A stretch of 64,000 bases of DNA from Pachysolen tannophilus NRRL Y-2460 (taxonomy: Eukaryota; Ascomycota; Pichiomycetes; Alaninales; Pachysolenaceae): NCBI GenBank assembly GCA_001661245.1, contig KV454014.1, positions 790,631-854,630 on the forward strand. Direction: 5' to 3'. The position numbers and the translations under genes were made by a program. The notes under the pieces are model-generated. The model was not told where the DNA came from. It saw nothing but the letters and a program-made list of their open reading frames with translations, and did no database searches. Each line of letters starts with the position of its first letter. Position 1 is the first letter of the stretch. This document shows positions 20,321-32,200 of this stretch, in pieces.

Positions 20321-21811
20321 ATGTCGAATCTTCAACTTAACATTTTAAAAACTTTGGACCAAAAGAATGGTGTCATTGAAAGTACTTTAGAGGCATTCCC
20401 GAATGTGGATTCTTTGACGGTCAAGTCTGCATTGGATTCTTTGTTGGCTAAAAATATGGTTAAATATGAGAAAATAGAGAGAGAAAGTTGGGATCTTACT
20501 GATGAGTCTAAAGATATAGTTGAAAATGGTTCTTATGAGTACAGATTGTTGGAATTAGTTACCAAAAATTTAGAAGGTTTACGTATTAGTGAAGTTTCTC
20601 AGAAACTTGGTAAAAATGGTTCGATAGCTCAAGGTAAAGCTATGAAGAATAAATGGTTAAGTAAGAAAGATGATTTATTACTTTCGAATTTCCAAAATAA
20701 TGAATTACCTGAAGATGTTACTCGTTTACAACTTGAAAAAATTTTGAAAAATCATACTTTGGATGATAAGAAAGAATTAAATGAATTGAAGAAGAGAAAA
20801 TTAATTACATTAAATAAGATCTTATCTTTCAAAGTTACAAAAGGTGAAGAATTTGCTTTAGAAATTGAAAGTTATGAAACTGATATTACAAGTGATATGA
20901 TTGTAAATAACACTTGGCGTAATCTGAAGTTTAAACCATATAATTTCCAATCTGAAGGATTATATCCACCAAGTGGTGCTTTACATCCTTTAAATAAAGT
21001 TAGGGAAGAGTTTAGACAAATTTTTTTCGCAATGGGATTTTCAGAGATGCCTTCAAATCAATATGTTGAGAGTGGTTTTTGGAATTTTGATACATTGTTT
21101 GTTCCTCAACAACATCCAGCAAGAGATTTACAAGATACTTTTTATTTAAAAGATCCACTTGTTGCACATAAACCAGATGATTTACAATACTGGAATAATA
21201 TTAAGAAAGTACATGAAGATGGTGCACATGGATCAATTGGTTATAGATATCCTTGGAAAGAAGAAGAAAGTTTAAGAATGGTCTTGAGAACACATACTAC
21301 AGCAATTTCTTCAAGAATGTTACATGAATTAGCTAAAGATCCAAAACCTGCTCGTTTATTTTCTATTGATAGAGTTTTCAGAAATGAAGCCGTTGATATT
21401 ACACATTTAGCTGAATTTCATCAAGTGGAAGGTGTTCTTGCAGATTATAATTTAACTTTAGGTGATTTAATTAGTTTTATGGAATCATTTTTCAGTAAGA
21501 TGGGTGTTCATAATTTAAGATTTAAACCAACATATAATCCATATACAGAACCATCATTAGAAATGTATGCATGGCATAACCAATTGAAAAAATGGGTTGA
21601 AATTGGTAATTCAGGGATGTTTAGACCAGAAATGTTGGAATCAATGGGATTGCCAAAAGATTTAAGAGTCTTGGGTTGGGGTTTATCATTAGAAAGACCA
21701 ACCATGATTAAATATTCTGTTAGTAATATCAGAGAATTGTTAGGACATAAAGTTTCATTAGATTTTATTGAAACCAATCCTGCTGCCCGTTTAGATGAAG
21801 ATTTAGTTTAA
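20321..21811 (+). CDS. FRS2: Cytosolic phenylalanyl-tRNA synthetase alpha subunit
   Basis: 496 residues, the usual length for eukaryotic PheRS alpha. The N-terminal ~200 residues contain the winged-helix tRNA-binding part (e.g. LTDESKDIVENGSYEYRLLE). The class II catalytic core follows: FKPYNFQSEGLYPPSGALHPL, FRQIFFAMGFSEMP, SGFWNFDTLFVPQQHPARD (motif 2 region), LRTHTTAISSRML, FSIDRVFRNEAVD, LAEFHQVEGV, FKPTYNPYTEPSLE, and motif 3 GWGLSLERPTMIKY followed by IRELLGH. With FRS1 (not in the window) it forms the alpha2-beta2 enzyme that charges tRNA-Phe in the cytosol. One in-frame CTG codon (RNLKFKPYN) sits where leucine would fit the family, giving weak support for CTG as leucine. No intron is seen. 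Confidence 0.96.
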   Translation: MSNLQLNILKTLDQKNGVIESTLEAFPNVDSLTVKSALDSLLAKNMVKYEKIERESWDLTDESKDIVENGSYEYRLLELVTKNLEGLRISEVSQKLGKNGSIAQGKAMKNKWLSKKDDLLLSNFQNNELPEDVTRLQLEKILKNHTLDDKKELNELKKRKLITLNKILSFKVTKGEEFALEIESYETDITSDMIVNNTWRNLKFKPYNFQSEGLYPPSGALHPLNKVREEFRQIFFAMGFSEMPSNQYVESGFWNFDTLFVPQQHPARDLQDTFYLKDPLVAHKPDDLQYWNNIKKVHEDGAHGSIGYRYPWKEEESLRMVLRTHTTAISSRMLHELAKDPKPARLFSIDRVFRNEAVDITHLAEFHQVEGVLADYNLTLGDLISFMESFFSKMGVHNLRFKPTYNPYTEPSLEMYAWHNQLKKWVEIGNSGMFRPEMLESMGLPKDLRVLGWGLSLERPTMIKYSVSNIRELLGHKVSLDFIETNPAARLDEDLV

Positions 21812-22283
21812 TATAAAATTACTTAGTTAATCTTAGTTAGTTGGAGTTTCTATATAAATATATATATATATATATAATTTTTCTTTTTTTCTTTTTTTTT
21901 GCTTCTTCTTCTTCTTCCTTTGTATACGGTTGTAATCTTTATTTGCAAAATACAAAAAGATTTTCAAAGTAGGCAAAGTAGTATTGAAGTGATGGTTTAC
22001 TTATTATTTAAAATTATGTGATGTTTTTTGTTTTGTTTTACTTTTTTGTTTACTAAATGCTCGCAAACAAATGTACCCTAATGCAGGAAGCTTAAAATTC
22101 CCCTAGTAGAGCAATAATTAAGACTTTTAAAAACAGAAACAACAACATTGCTTTCTATAATTTTTCTTCGAAACAATATCATATATTTTAATTATATATA
22201 AATATATATAAATATATAAATATCAAGTGACTTACATAATTTCATTTTGAATTTTTGTTATAAACACAATTAAACTAATTAAA
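21812..22283. other. Intergenic region between FRS2 and PMP3
   Basis: A (TA)n tract at about 21857-21876, T-rich terminator-like DNA, and AT-rich sequence with ATATAAATATATA near 22194-22224 just upstream of PMP3. No gene seen. Confidence 0.65.
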
Positions 22284-22562
22284 ATGCCGTTTACATGTTC
22301 AGATATCATTAAGATTATAGTCGGTAAGTAAGACTAAACACTAGTTGAAAACCAAAGAAAAATGTCAATTACTACAATTTAATTACCACCACATTTCAAC
22401 AATTCATCTTACTAACTTCTTTTGATAGCTATATTCTTACCTCCATTAGGAGTGTTTTTAGAAGTTGGGTTTTCAATGGTTTTAGTATTAAACATAATCC
22501 TAACATTATTAGGATACATCCCCGGGATTCTACATGCGCTATACGTCATTTTTCGATACTAG
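22284..22562 (+). CDS. PMP3: Pmp3-family small plasma-membrane proteolipid (UPF0057), with one intron
   Basis: A two-exon gene. Exon 1 is 22284-22323 and encodes MPFTCSDIIKIIV plus one base; exon 2 is 22429-22562. The joined product has 57 residues. It has the two hydrophobic helices of the family with the hallmark LPPLGVFLEVG after helix 1 and LTLLGYIPGILHALYVI in helix 2. Pmp3 proteins lie in the plasma membrane and affect membrane potential and cation sensitivity. S. cerevisiae Pmp3 has 55 residues. The gene is too short to show as one open frame; I recovered it from the family motif and the splice sites. The splice junction falls after the first base of an alanine codon. Confidence 0.93.
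22324..22428 (+). other. Spliceosomal intron of PMP3
   Basis: Donor GTAAGT at 22324, perfect branch site TACTAAC at 22410-22416, acceptor TAG ending at 22428, 13 bases beyond the branch A. Removing it gives a continuous family-matching protein. Confidence 0.93.
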
Positions 22563-22732
22563 TAAATCCCAAAGCGGGAAATTAGCCCAGATACACACGA
22601 CACATACCCTAAAATTAAAAAATTAAAATAAAAAATTTTTTTTTTTTTTTGGAAAATTTTTTTTTTTGTGTTTGTTGCACACGACGTTTTAGTGGTGCAT
22701 GATTTCCTTTTTCGTCTTTTTATTTAGTACCA

Positions 22733-22744
22733 GAAAATTTTTCA
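22733..22744 (+). promoter_or_regulatory. RRPE-like motif GAAAATTTTTCA upstream of FCF2
   Basis: The RRPE element (core AAAATTTT, extended TGAAAATTTTTC) marks ribosome-biogenesis genes in yeasts. This copy ends 87 bp before the FCF2 ATG, fitting that gene's role, though AT-rich DNA makes such motifs easy to find. Confidence 0.45.
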
Positions 22745-22831
22745 GTTGCAATTAGTAGCTATGTAGATGATAATAAATTAGAGAAATTTGGAATAGTAAT
22801 ATTAAAATAAATAGTAGTAGAACTTGATAAA

Positions 22832-23554
22832 ATGGGTTTAGGAGAGATATCGCCTATATTGGAGAATATATCAGAAACTGAGAGTGTGACGAATTCCAGT
22901 AATGATGATCAAAAGAAAAATTTAAATGATATGCAACAATATGATGAGGTTTCGCTAGATGACCTTTTTGTACAATTAAAACAAGAAATATCAGGTACGA
23001 ATAAGAAGACTAAAAATAGTGAACAACAGGGTATAACAGAGTTTCAAAAAATTCAAAAATCTATTTCTAATTTGCCAAAACTTACAGCTTCATTAACTAA
23101 GAATTCGAAAAATGAAATTTCTCCCGATGCAAAGAAAATTTTAAAAATAAGTGACCCAATACCTATAACTAAGAAAACAATAGATTCGAAGACACCAAAG
23201 GATGCTGGTGATAAATGGTTTAATATGCCAAAACATGAGGTCACTCCACAGTTGAAGAGAGATCTTATGGTGATACAGAAAAGGTCAGTATTAGACCCAA
23301 AGAGACATTATAAAAAGGAAAAATGGGAAATTCCAAAATTTTTCCAAATTGGTACTATTGTTGAATCAAAAGCAGATTTCTATAGTGCAAGATTAAATAA
23401 GAAAAATAGAGGTACATCTTTAGTTAATGAGATTTTAAATGAAGGAGCAACAAATAAATATTTTAAAAGAAAGTACAATGAAATTCAAAATGAAAAGACA
23501 AGTGGGAAAAAAAATCATTACAAAAAGGTAAAAGCAATGAGAAGTAAAAAATAG
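22832..23554 (+). CDS. FCF2: rRNA-processing factor Fcf2
   Basis: 240 residues. The conserved C-terminal Fcf2 domain (~125-240) shows GDKWFNMPKHEVTP, LKRDLMVIQKRSVLDPKRHYKK, PKFFQIGTIVES, ADFYSARLNKKNRGTS, LVNEILNEG and KYFKRKYNEIQNEKTSGKK, close to yeast Fcf2 and human DNTTIP2. The N-terminal part is charged and poorly conserved. Fcf2 is an essential nucleolar protein of the small-subunit processome needed for early 35S pre-rRNA cleavages at A0, A1 and A2. The basic C-terminus (KKVKAMRSKK) fits an RNA-associated nucleolar protein. Confidence 0.92.
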   Translation: MGLGEISPILENISETESVTNSSNDDQKKNLNDMQQYDEVSLDDLFVQLKQEISGTNKKTKNSEQQGITEFQKIQKSISNLPKLTASLTKNSKNEISPDAKKILKISDPIPITKKTIDSKTPKDAGDKWFNMPKHEVTPQLKRDLMVIQKRSVLDPKRHYKKEKWEIPKFFQIGTIVESKADFYSARLNKKNRGTSLVNEILNEGATNKYFKRKYNEIQNEKTSGKKNHYKKVKAMRSKK

Positions 23555-23736
23555 ATTAAACCAGTGTATATTTTTTTTTTTTTTAAAAAAAAAGGAATAA
23601 ATAAATGATAACGTTATTATAAGAATTTGTAAATTGAAGCAATGAAATGAAATGATTTGAAAAAAATAGAAAAGGAAAAAAAAGCTAAAAAAATTGTATA
23701 CACTTAAAATAATTTACCTAATTAAAAACCCAAGCT

Positions 23737-25653
23737 CTAAAAAAAACACTCAATTTTCTTAAAATTACGTTCTCTAATATTATCCCACAAAAATTTACAT
23801 TCATTTTCCGATAAAGCATTTTGTTTGCTTTCTTGTTCACTAACTTCATCATCGTTTTCATCTTCTAGTCCATTTTTATTTTCATCTTCTTTTTCTTGAG
23901 GCTTTTCTTTGTCAATTGGAGTTTTATCATTTTGTATATCCATCTTGTGCAGTTCAGATTCTTCCTCTTTATTTAATAAATCATTAATTGCATAATGAAA
24001 TTCCAATAAAGTTTGTGATGCAACTAAAAGATTTAAAAAATAGTTCCTCAATGCTAATATTCTCAATTCAACTGATAATGTATCATCATCAATGCACTTG
24101 TCATTTTCATTATTATTATTTTTATTTTCATCATTTCCATTATCATTGTCTCGATCTCGAGTATTTTGTAAATATCTCGCTTGTTCAACTGAAATTGTGG
24201 CAACTTTTAATTTAAAACTTGTGTCAAGATTAAATTCTTTAAATAAATCTGATTTACATAAATCACTAATCAACTCTTTATCATTAGAATTAATATCAAA
24301 ATATTGTAACTTCAATATTTCTTCTTTAATATTTTTATTAAATTTAACCAATGTAAATTTCTTATCAACATTATCAACAGAAATAATTTTTTTTTCAAAT
24401 ACCAAAAATCTATCACTCATAACATTTTTGATAAAATTTTTAAAATTAATACTTAAATTCTTAAATTTTTGATAATTATCTACATTGTTTTTCAAACTCC
24501 TTCTGTATGATGCTATTAATTTAACCAATTCTGATTGAAATCCATCCTGGATTTTATAATGTCTGTTACCATTAACTGTAATTTCAGGTAGTAATAAACT
24601 TCCATCTCCTTCATTTCGGGAAACATCCCAATTTGGAGGTATTTCATTGATCATTAATAAACAACGAATTAAATTTAAATTCCAATCTATTAATTGAACC
24701 AGTTCAATTTGTAAAACTTTTGCGATAATTTCATTTAATTGGTTAAAAACTTCAAATCCAACATTTTTCTTCTTACCACTTGTTGGAGAACGATCAACAA
24801 ATAAGTTATAATCTTTAATATCACTTATTACCCTTTCTAAACTCATTGATTTTTTAAACCCATTTTCACGATTTTTTGGGTGAGGAGGTATTTGAGGTTG
24901 TTGAGGTTGTTGATTTTGTTGAAGTAGTTGATGTTGCAAAGGCAGCACTGGAATACCTGAATGGATCAGATGAAGTGGTGGTAAAAGTTGCTTCTGATGT
25001 TGGTGTTGATTCGAAGAACCGATAGATCCTGCAACCGGTCCGCTTGAATTATTGTTAGAAAATAATCGTTGGTCTTCTGTACTTGACAAAGTGCTTGATA
25101 AAGCATCATTTATTGAAGGTAACGAAATCCTACTCTTACCACTGACATTACTATCGATAGTACTCAAGGTATTTTGAGTATTAAATGAAGCTTTTGAGAA
25201 TATGGATGCATTAGAAGACCTTGAAGAATATGTTGATTCTATTGTTGAATTAGTAAATGATCTTTGAATTTGATTCTCACTATGACCATGCAGATATTTC
25301 AATAATGACGACGACGATGACGTCGATGTCGATGTTGACAGATCCAGCGGTCCTACTAAAGGACCCGACAAAGAGCCTAACCTCGATTGAGAAGAAGAAT
25401 CTTTATTATTAACTTTTGATGAAAACCGGAACGAAGGCAATATCCGTGATTTTGTCTTTGCCAATACCGGTGGCTCTCCACTTATAACTGTGTGGACATT
25501 ATTATCCGAGACACCAGAAATACTAGAACCACCACTACCCAGAGCATTATTGTTGTTTGGTTGCCTATTATATATTGATATCACCTCTTCTCTGGCTTTA
25601 TCCGTAAACTGGTTGGGCGTCTGCTGTTTCGAGGAGTGTACTGGAAGATACAT
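23737..25653 (-). CDS. Unrecognised 638-residue protein with Ser-rich N-terminus and helical core
   Basis: I do not recognise this gene. The ATG at 25651-25653 begins MYLPVHSSKQQTPNQF. Residues ~1-270 are Ser/Thr-, Gln- and Pro-rich and look disordered (LDLSTSTSTSSSSSL; a QQPQQPQIPPHP stretch). From ~285 to ~500 is an apparently folded, mostly helical region (VFNQLNEIIAKVLQIELVQL, WNLNLIRCLLMINEIPPNWD, FQSELVKLIASYRRSL, FKNFIKNVMSDRFLVFEKKI) that is likely the conserved domain. The C-terminus is acidic (Glu/Asp/Asn/Lys runs) and ends with LWDNIRERNFKKIECFF. No membrane segment, catalytic motif or known repeat is visible. Composition suggests a cytoplasmic scaffold or trafficking/polarity adaptor; this is only a guess. 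Confidence 0.7.
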   Translation of the reverse strand: MYLPVHSSKQQTPNQFTDKAREEVISIYNRQPNNNNALGSGGSSISGVSDNNVHTVISGEPPVLAKTKSRILPSFRFSSKVNNKDSSSQSRLGSLSGPLVGPLDLSTSTSTSSSSSLLKYLHGHSENQIQRSFTNSTIESTYSSRSSNASIFSKASFNTQNTLSTIDSNVSGKSRISLPSINDALSSTLSSTEDQRLFSNNNSSGPVAGSIGSSNQHQHQKQLLPPLHLIHSGIPVLPLQHQLLQQNQQPQQPQIPPHPKNRENGFKKSMSLERVISDIKDYNLFVDRSPTSGKKKNVGFEVFNQLNEIIAKVLQIELVQLIDWNLNLIRCLLMINEIPPNWDVSRNEGDGSLLLPEITVNGNRHYKIQDGFQSELVKLIASYRRSLKNNVDNYQKFKNLSINFKNFIKNVMSDRFLVFEKKIISVDNVDKKFTLVKFNKNIKEEILKLQYFDINSNDKELISDLCKSDLFKEFNLDTSFKLKVATISVEQARYLQNTRDRDNDNGNDENKNNNNENDKCIDDDTLSVELRILALRNYFLNLLVASQTLLEFHYAINDLLNKEEESELHKMDIQNDKTPIDKEKPQEKEDENKNGLEDENDDEVSEQESKQNALSENECKFLWDNIRERNFKKIECFF

Positions 25654-26607
25654 GGTTATCCAATATATGTATCTTTGAAGTTATCACCTATTATTTCTCT
25701 TGATAAAAACTTTTCCTTATTACCAGGAATAAAGAAGAAAGAAAAGAAAAAGAAAAAGAAAAAAAAAAAAAAAAAACCACCCAAATAATATAATAAAAAT
25801 CTAAAAATCACTGACCAAAAGTTCAACGTTCTTTTTAATAACGTCTAAATATTAAAAATTTGGAAAAATATATTGAAATTAACAAATTGTGAATATATCA
25901 GTGTACCTAAAAATTGAAATTTATCCGAACTTTTTTACTAATAAAATTTGACTGTTTTGGCGCATAAAAAAAAGAGAAAATATTTAAATTGAGAAATTCC
26001 GCGAGAACGAATTAAAATACCGAAAACAATTTAATTACTAACAAAAAGAAAAGACTAATTTAATCATTTGACATAACGCATAACAAGATATTGATAAATA
26101 TGACTCTAATAGCTAATAATATTTAATAAATTTTTATTGATTCTCCGTATTATATGTAATTTCAAGGTACCAGACATCATCGATGTAAAAATTTTAAAAT
26201 TCTCCACCTGTGACGCTGCGATCAAAGGGAAAATTGTTCACCCCAGAAAAATCTCGGAATAACTTTTTTCTTTTTCCTTTTTTTTTTTGGGGGACTTAAA
26301 CAAAAAGTCATGAGATTTACACAGTAATTTTCGTTATCGTCAGTTATGAAGAAATTATTACTTAATTTATTGTCTGAGGCTTTTTTTCTTTTTTTTTTTT
26401 TTACACCTCTTCTACTGGCCACTAAGATTTCTTTCTTGTAGTAATGATCTTCTATGCTTTTGAAAGTAATTATGTACTTAGGTACTTGAAGTATGTGTGT
26501 CATTTTACTTTGTTTTGCAGGGACTACTTGCTTGTAATTGAAAATTTTAATGCAGGTTTCGAAAAAAAAAAATTTCTTGTAATATTCCGGGGTAAATAGT
26601 ATATATT

Positions 26608-26646
<39 letters not shown>

Positions 26647-26682
26647 TATTATAGTAGTATATATGTTATAAAAATCTATAAA
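25654..26682. other. 1-kb intergenic region upstream of the 638-residue protein gene
   Basis: AT-rich with a long A-run near 25757-25777 and a (TA)n tract at about 26612-26642. A TACTAAC sequence near 26037 has no convincing partner donor or exon. The Lys-rich minus-strand frame at 26222-26503 is not convincing. No RNA gene seen. Confidence 0.6.
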
Positions 26683-28517
26683 TTAATTCCTCCATCCTTG
26701 TAGTTTCCTAATGGCTTTAGGACTTCCTTGAGCTGCAGCTCTTTTATACCATCTTTTAGCTTCATTTAAATTTTTCTTTGTACCAACACCGAATTCATAA
26801 AAATACCCAACTGCAAATTCTGCTTTTGCTAAACCTTTTTCACTGGCCTTTCTTGCCCAAAGATATGCTTCCACGTCATTCTGGGGCAACACATCTTTTG
26901 CGCCTGTTAAATACCATCCGCTTAGTCCCATTGCCGCTACGGGATCACCTAACAGCGCAGCTTTTGAATACCAATAAATGGATTTCGTTGGATTTACTAT
27001 TACATCCATTGTACCATACTCATAACAATGTCCCAATAAGGATTGTGATTTAGAATAATTTAGTTTGGCTGATTTGATATAATATTTAATTGCAAGTGGA
27101 TAATTTTGATAAAATTTTAAATTTTTCAATGTTTGTATAATTTCTAAATCTTTTGAATCGTAATCTGGTTTAAGACTTAAAATTTTTAAATCTGTCTCGT
27201 AAATTTTGGCCATCATATAATACGATAAAGCTAATGACGAAGATGTTGATTCCAATCCTTTATCTTTTGAAATGGCTTGTTCAAACCAATTAAGAGATTT
27301 ACTAACATCTTTCTGCTGATTAAGTAATCCTCTAATATATACAATACCTAATTTGCACATTGCATAAACATCTCCTAAATTCGCAGATTTTTCATAAAAA
27401 TAAAAAGCTTTTTCTAAATCTTGTTTTGTACCTATTCCATGTTCACAACAACATGCAATTTTATATGTAGCATTTGGATGATTTTTAGAAGTTGCCTTTG
27501 CATAAAGTGCAAAACTCTTGATAATATCTTTCTTGGGTTCCATTAAATCTTGTAATAATACTCCAGATAATAAGTTACCCAATAATACTTGACTTTCAGA
27601 ATGATCTTTATCATCTCCAGATAATTTAGTTAAAATCTTCATAGCACAATTTAAGAAAATCATTTTATTTTTTTGTAAATCTTTTTCTCCTGTAATCTTT
27701 GGAATTTTTTGTCCATTAATATTTATTAAACAAATTAGTTGGGGATCTTCAATGGTCTTAATTAAAAGTTCAGCCCAACGAAATTGAACTTCAGGTGTGA
27801 AGTTGCTATAATCCAGTATCGCATCATTTCTGGTCCTGATAAATTTTTGAAAAGGATTTAATTCCTGATGTGGAGCAATTTTTCCGGAACTATCATTATT
27901 GTAACCTCCATTTTTGCGACCTTGTTGTTTTCTGTTTTGTTCTTCATGTTGTTTATTCAGATTCATAATTTCATCCAATAGCTCATTTGTGTATCTCCTT
28001 TTACTCCTGGTCCTAACATTCATATTATTGTTATTGTTCTCAGAAGCATTTTCTCCTTCTTCTGTATCATCATTTCCATAGTGATATAAATCTGAACCGC
28101 TTGAATCACCAACGTTTTCAGAAACTGCTATGGGAGCAACAGGAGCAACAAAAGCATGTGAAACTGAAGAAGAAGCAACGTTAATATTAGCAGCAGAAGC
28201 GGCAGCAGCAGCAGCAGAACTCGAGGACCCGGCAACAGAGTTTGAAGACGCATCTACACGAGTCCTCGCTATTGATTTCTTATCGTTTGAATAAAAATTA
28301 TCTTTTGGACTATCTAATTCGCTATAAGGGGGTGGAGGCTCTTCAAACTCATTTCCATCCCCACCACCACCTTGACTTGTTCTTAACCATAACTGACGTT
28401 TCTCGGGACTTGTTTGATTTTGACTTTGAACACTTTGACGTTTCAGCCTTGATGGAGTATCATTTAATGAAAAATCTCTAATTCTCGGTGTAATATCAAA
28501 ATTAAAGTTTTCGGCAA

Positions 28518-28567
<50 letters not shown>

Positions 28568-28730
28568 AAATTATCATTGCTTTCATTAGAATGGCGGTTA
28601 AAAGTTGGGATAAATGGATCATTACTTCTATAATTCCGATTTTGATCAACCACCAAAGATTCCATAGAAGGTGACGACTGTATGATTGGAAGTTTTGGTG
28701 GTAAAGGCGGATGCTCATTCATCTCTATAC

Positions 28731-28763
<33 letters not shown>

Positions 28764-28884
28764 GATCATTTAAATTTTTACTCCTCGCGTTATAAAAATT
28801 AATACTATTCTGTTCATCATAACTTGGTCCAAGAGGATAGTTGCTATCATGATTACCTTCTCCATACATCTGATAACTAACCAT
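26683..28884 (-). CDS. Sel1-repeat protein of the SKT5/CHS4-DSF2 family
   Basis: 733 residues from the ATG at 28882-28884. The N-terminal ~330 residues are low-complexity, with two Asn tracts, an Ala/Ser tract and Pro-rich pieces (EHPPLPPKLP, EEPPPPYSEL). The C-terminal ~330 residues carry at least six Sel1-like repeats: ATYKIACCCEHGIGTKQDLEKAF, AMCKLGIVYIRGL, SQSLLGHCYEYGTMDVIVNPTKS, AAMGLSGWYLTGAKDVLPQND and AEFAVGYFYEFGVGTKKNLNEAKRWYKRAA, read as separate blocks. Family members act at the cell cortex; Skt5/Chs4 activates chitin synthase 3. The C-terminus (RKLQGWRN) lacks the CaaX box of Skt5, and the length resembles S. cerevisiae Dsf2, so DSF2 orthology is more likely than CHS4. It is divergent from RIM15. 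Confidence 0.82.
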
Positions 28885-29242
28885 TTTTCCATAGAATTAA
28901 CCAATATGAATTTATATTTATGTTGTTGTATATAATTTATTGTCTTTGTCTTAAACATTTATCATCTATCAATTTTTCTTCGTGTACTAAAGTGCTACAC
29001 AACCAAAGTGATGTTTTTATAAATGATAATAAATAAGTAGAACTAAGATAATAGTACAATTTAGATTATTTTAAGGAAGATTGATAAAAGAATAAGAGCG
29101 GTTAAAATAGGGTTGTATTTTTGCTCTTCACCTTTCCAAGATTATTTCTTTGGTGGGTATATTTTATTGTAAACTAATTGTTGTTTTTTTTTTTTTTTTT
29201 TGTTGGTGAAAAAGTTAAAAGCAAAAGAAAAAAAAACCCAAA
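28885..29242. other. Divergent promoter between the Sel1-repeat gene and RIM15
   Basis: 358 bp with a T17 tract at about 29186-29202 close to the RIM15 start. No gene or distinctive site seen. Confidence 0.65.
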
Positions 29243-32200
29243 ATGAGTTTGAAATCCAAAGATTCTTCTGATGAAGATTCGGATACTGCATTGGCGGCTA
29301 TCAATGATCAAAATGATTTGATTCAAGCGACTTCTAAAAACCCTACTGCTGTGTTAGAGTTGGATATGGATTGTAAAGTTAAATTTTTGAGTAGGAATTG
29401 GGAGTCAATTGTTGGAACAAAGATTACCAAGATTGTAAATAAACCGGTCTCTAGAATAGTTGTTGCAGATTCGGATTTTGATAAAGAAGTTTTCCGTAGA
29501 GCAGTTGATATAATGATGGCTGATGATACAAGTTATAGGGTTAAATTTCTTGCCGCTACAGATGATGTACCTGGGAGTAATGAAGGTTCAATTCATGAAG
29601 ATGATAATGACTCGTATACAAATGAATTTCAAAATACATTGGAAGTAATGAAAAATAATGAGGATGATCAAAGTAGTACCGACTCGATTATTTCAACCAA
29701 TGGTGGATTGATAGAAATGGAAGGCCAGGGGATATTGATACATGATTTAAAGACTCAATTACCTACACACTCAATGTGGATATTAAGACCGTTTGTTCCG
29801 ATACAAGATTTAATATTAGAGCTACCTGTACCACTTGTTGAAAAATTAGGTTTTGGAATAGATATTTTTCAAAATTATTTGATTTCATTAAGTGATATGG
29901 GAATAATTGATGAAGAAGCTGTTCCTGCTCCAAGACAAGTATTATGTAGGATTTGTGAACAACAAGTTCCTGCTTGGTGGTTAGAAAGACATTCGGAGTT
30001 ATGCTTGGTAGAACATAAACTAGAAGATGAAGTACAAGAATGTCATGATCAATTGGTGGAACATAAAAAGTTAATTACAAATATAATGCTCAGTTTAGAT
30101 AATCCTGCTAGCAATGCAGTTGCCGCTACTGGCAATGGTTCTGGTTCACCAACATCGCCCTCACCATCTCCAGCAATGCTGACTAATACTACTTTTTCGC
30201 CAAGTGCCGCATCCGGGAATAGTATTAACAATAACAACACTAAAAATACAACACCAGTATCTACTTCAAGCAGTGCTTCCACTACATCTTCTGCAAGTTC
30301 TTTCACACCAATTCGAGATTATAAAGGTTTAACTTTACCAAATCCATTGTCCAATGTCTCATCACCTGTATCTGCCAATAGTACATTATCTCCGAGTTCG
30401 CCTTCTCCGGTGAATTCGCCTTCTGGCACTTCTGGTATAATGAGAAAGAAAAGATCATCTTCAATTTTTAATTCATTGAGATTCCCATTTAAAAATTTAG
30501 AAAGATTATGTCAATATTGCGATGATGCATTAAGTATTAATCCTGGCGAATTGGTTAGTGTTGATAATAGAACAACAGAGATAGCATATTCACCAAATAC
30601 AGAAAAGGCAATAAAAGCTGTGTATTCGGCAAAGTTGCCTGAATCAAGTGATCCAGCAATAAAGCTTTTAACAGAAGATACTGAATTATATGCAAATAAA
30701 AAGACTGATGCAATAGAGAGGCTTGCTTCTACTATGCAATATTCAGAGAAATTGAAAAGAGAAATTGATTTATTAATATTGGAAACTGTTCATAGTACTG
30801 TGAGAAAAATTAGAGAGAAAACGACTGGTATCTCAGAATATAATACACCAAGTTTAACACAAACGGAAAAATTTGAAGATAATGACATTGATAACGAAAA
30901 TGCAAAACTTTGCTCCCCGCAACCTATCAAAGCGCCAACAAATTCCAATGAATTGTTTACTGATCCTTATTTATATGGTGATAAATTACCATTAGATAAA
31001 ACAAATACTAAAGATTCTAGCAGCTCATATACACCAACATTAAAGTCAAAGGATCATTCTAGATCTATAACACCCAACGAAGTTGTACAACCAAGAAATA
31101 AAACTCCAACGATACAGATCAATTTAGGGGATCGAAGTAATAGCAGCTCTAACAGCCTTAATACTCCACCAGTTACTTTAAATAATACAGAAACAGATTC
31201 AGAAAACAGGGGAAGAAAGCTGGTAAATACTGCTAGCCGTTCATCGTATCTGTCTCCTAGGAGGCAAATGTCTCCAGCAGCATTTTCAAATTCGCCCATG
31301 ACTTCCATTCAAAGAAATAGCAGAACATCTCAAAAGGATAATATCAGTACTTCACATAGCTCAACTCCAGTTCTGTCACCCTTGTTAGCCAGTTATAATA
31401 ATGAATTACAGCCACAACAGTCTTTAGTCCAAAGGACGTTAGGTAATACTAATAGCCATACACATTCAAATAGTGTTAGTACTACTGATTCAAGTAATTC
31501 TGAAAGGCATTCTTATATTGAAGGGTATAATAATTTATTATCGCTTTCTAGTTCGGCAAAGCCTCCATTATCACCATTGCTAGTTACTTCTTCAATTAAC
31601 AAGCAGATTGTTCCCTCAATTAAAGACTATGAAATTATCAAACCAATTAGTAAAGGTGCCTTTGGCTCTGTATACCTCACTAGAAGAAAGTTGACTGGTG
31701 AATATTTCGCCATAAAAGTATTGAAAAAATCGGATATGATTGCCAAGAATCAAGTGCCCAATGTTAAAGCTGAAAGAGCGATAATGATGCGCCAGGCTGA
31801 ATCTCCCTATGTAGCAAGATTGTATTCAAGTTTCCAAAGCAAAGATTATTTATTTTTAGTAATGGAATACTTAAACGGTGGTGATTGCGCAGCTTTAATA
31901 AAAATGTTAGGTTCATTATCTGACGCTTGGGCCAAAAGATATATAGCTGAAGTAATAGTTGGTGTTGATGATCTACATAAAAAAGGTATAATACACAGAG
32001 ATTTGAAACCGGATAATTTGTTAATTGATAACATGGGTCATCTAAAGTTGACAGATTTTGGGTTATCGAGGATGGGGTTAATTGGTCGTCAAACGAATTT
32101 GAGAAGAAATAGCATCCCAGAGACTAGTAATGTGTTTGAAACTGTTCAACAGCAAATTTCAAATCATTCAAGAACTAACTCGGTTACACCTTTTTCTTTA

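Noticed and set aside
26030-26050. TACTAAC branch-like sequence
   Set aside because: No matching donor or coding exon on the plus strand; both neighbouring genes are on the minus strand.
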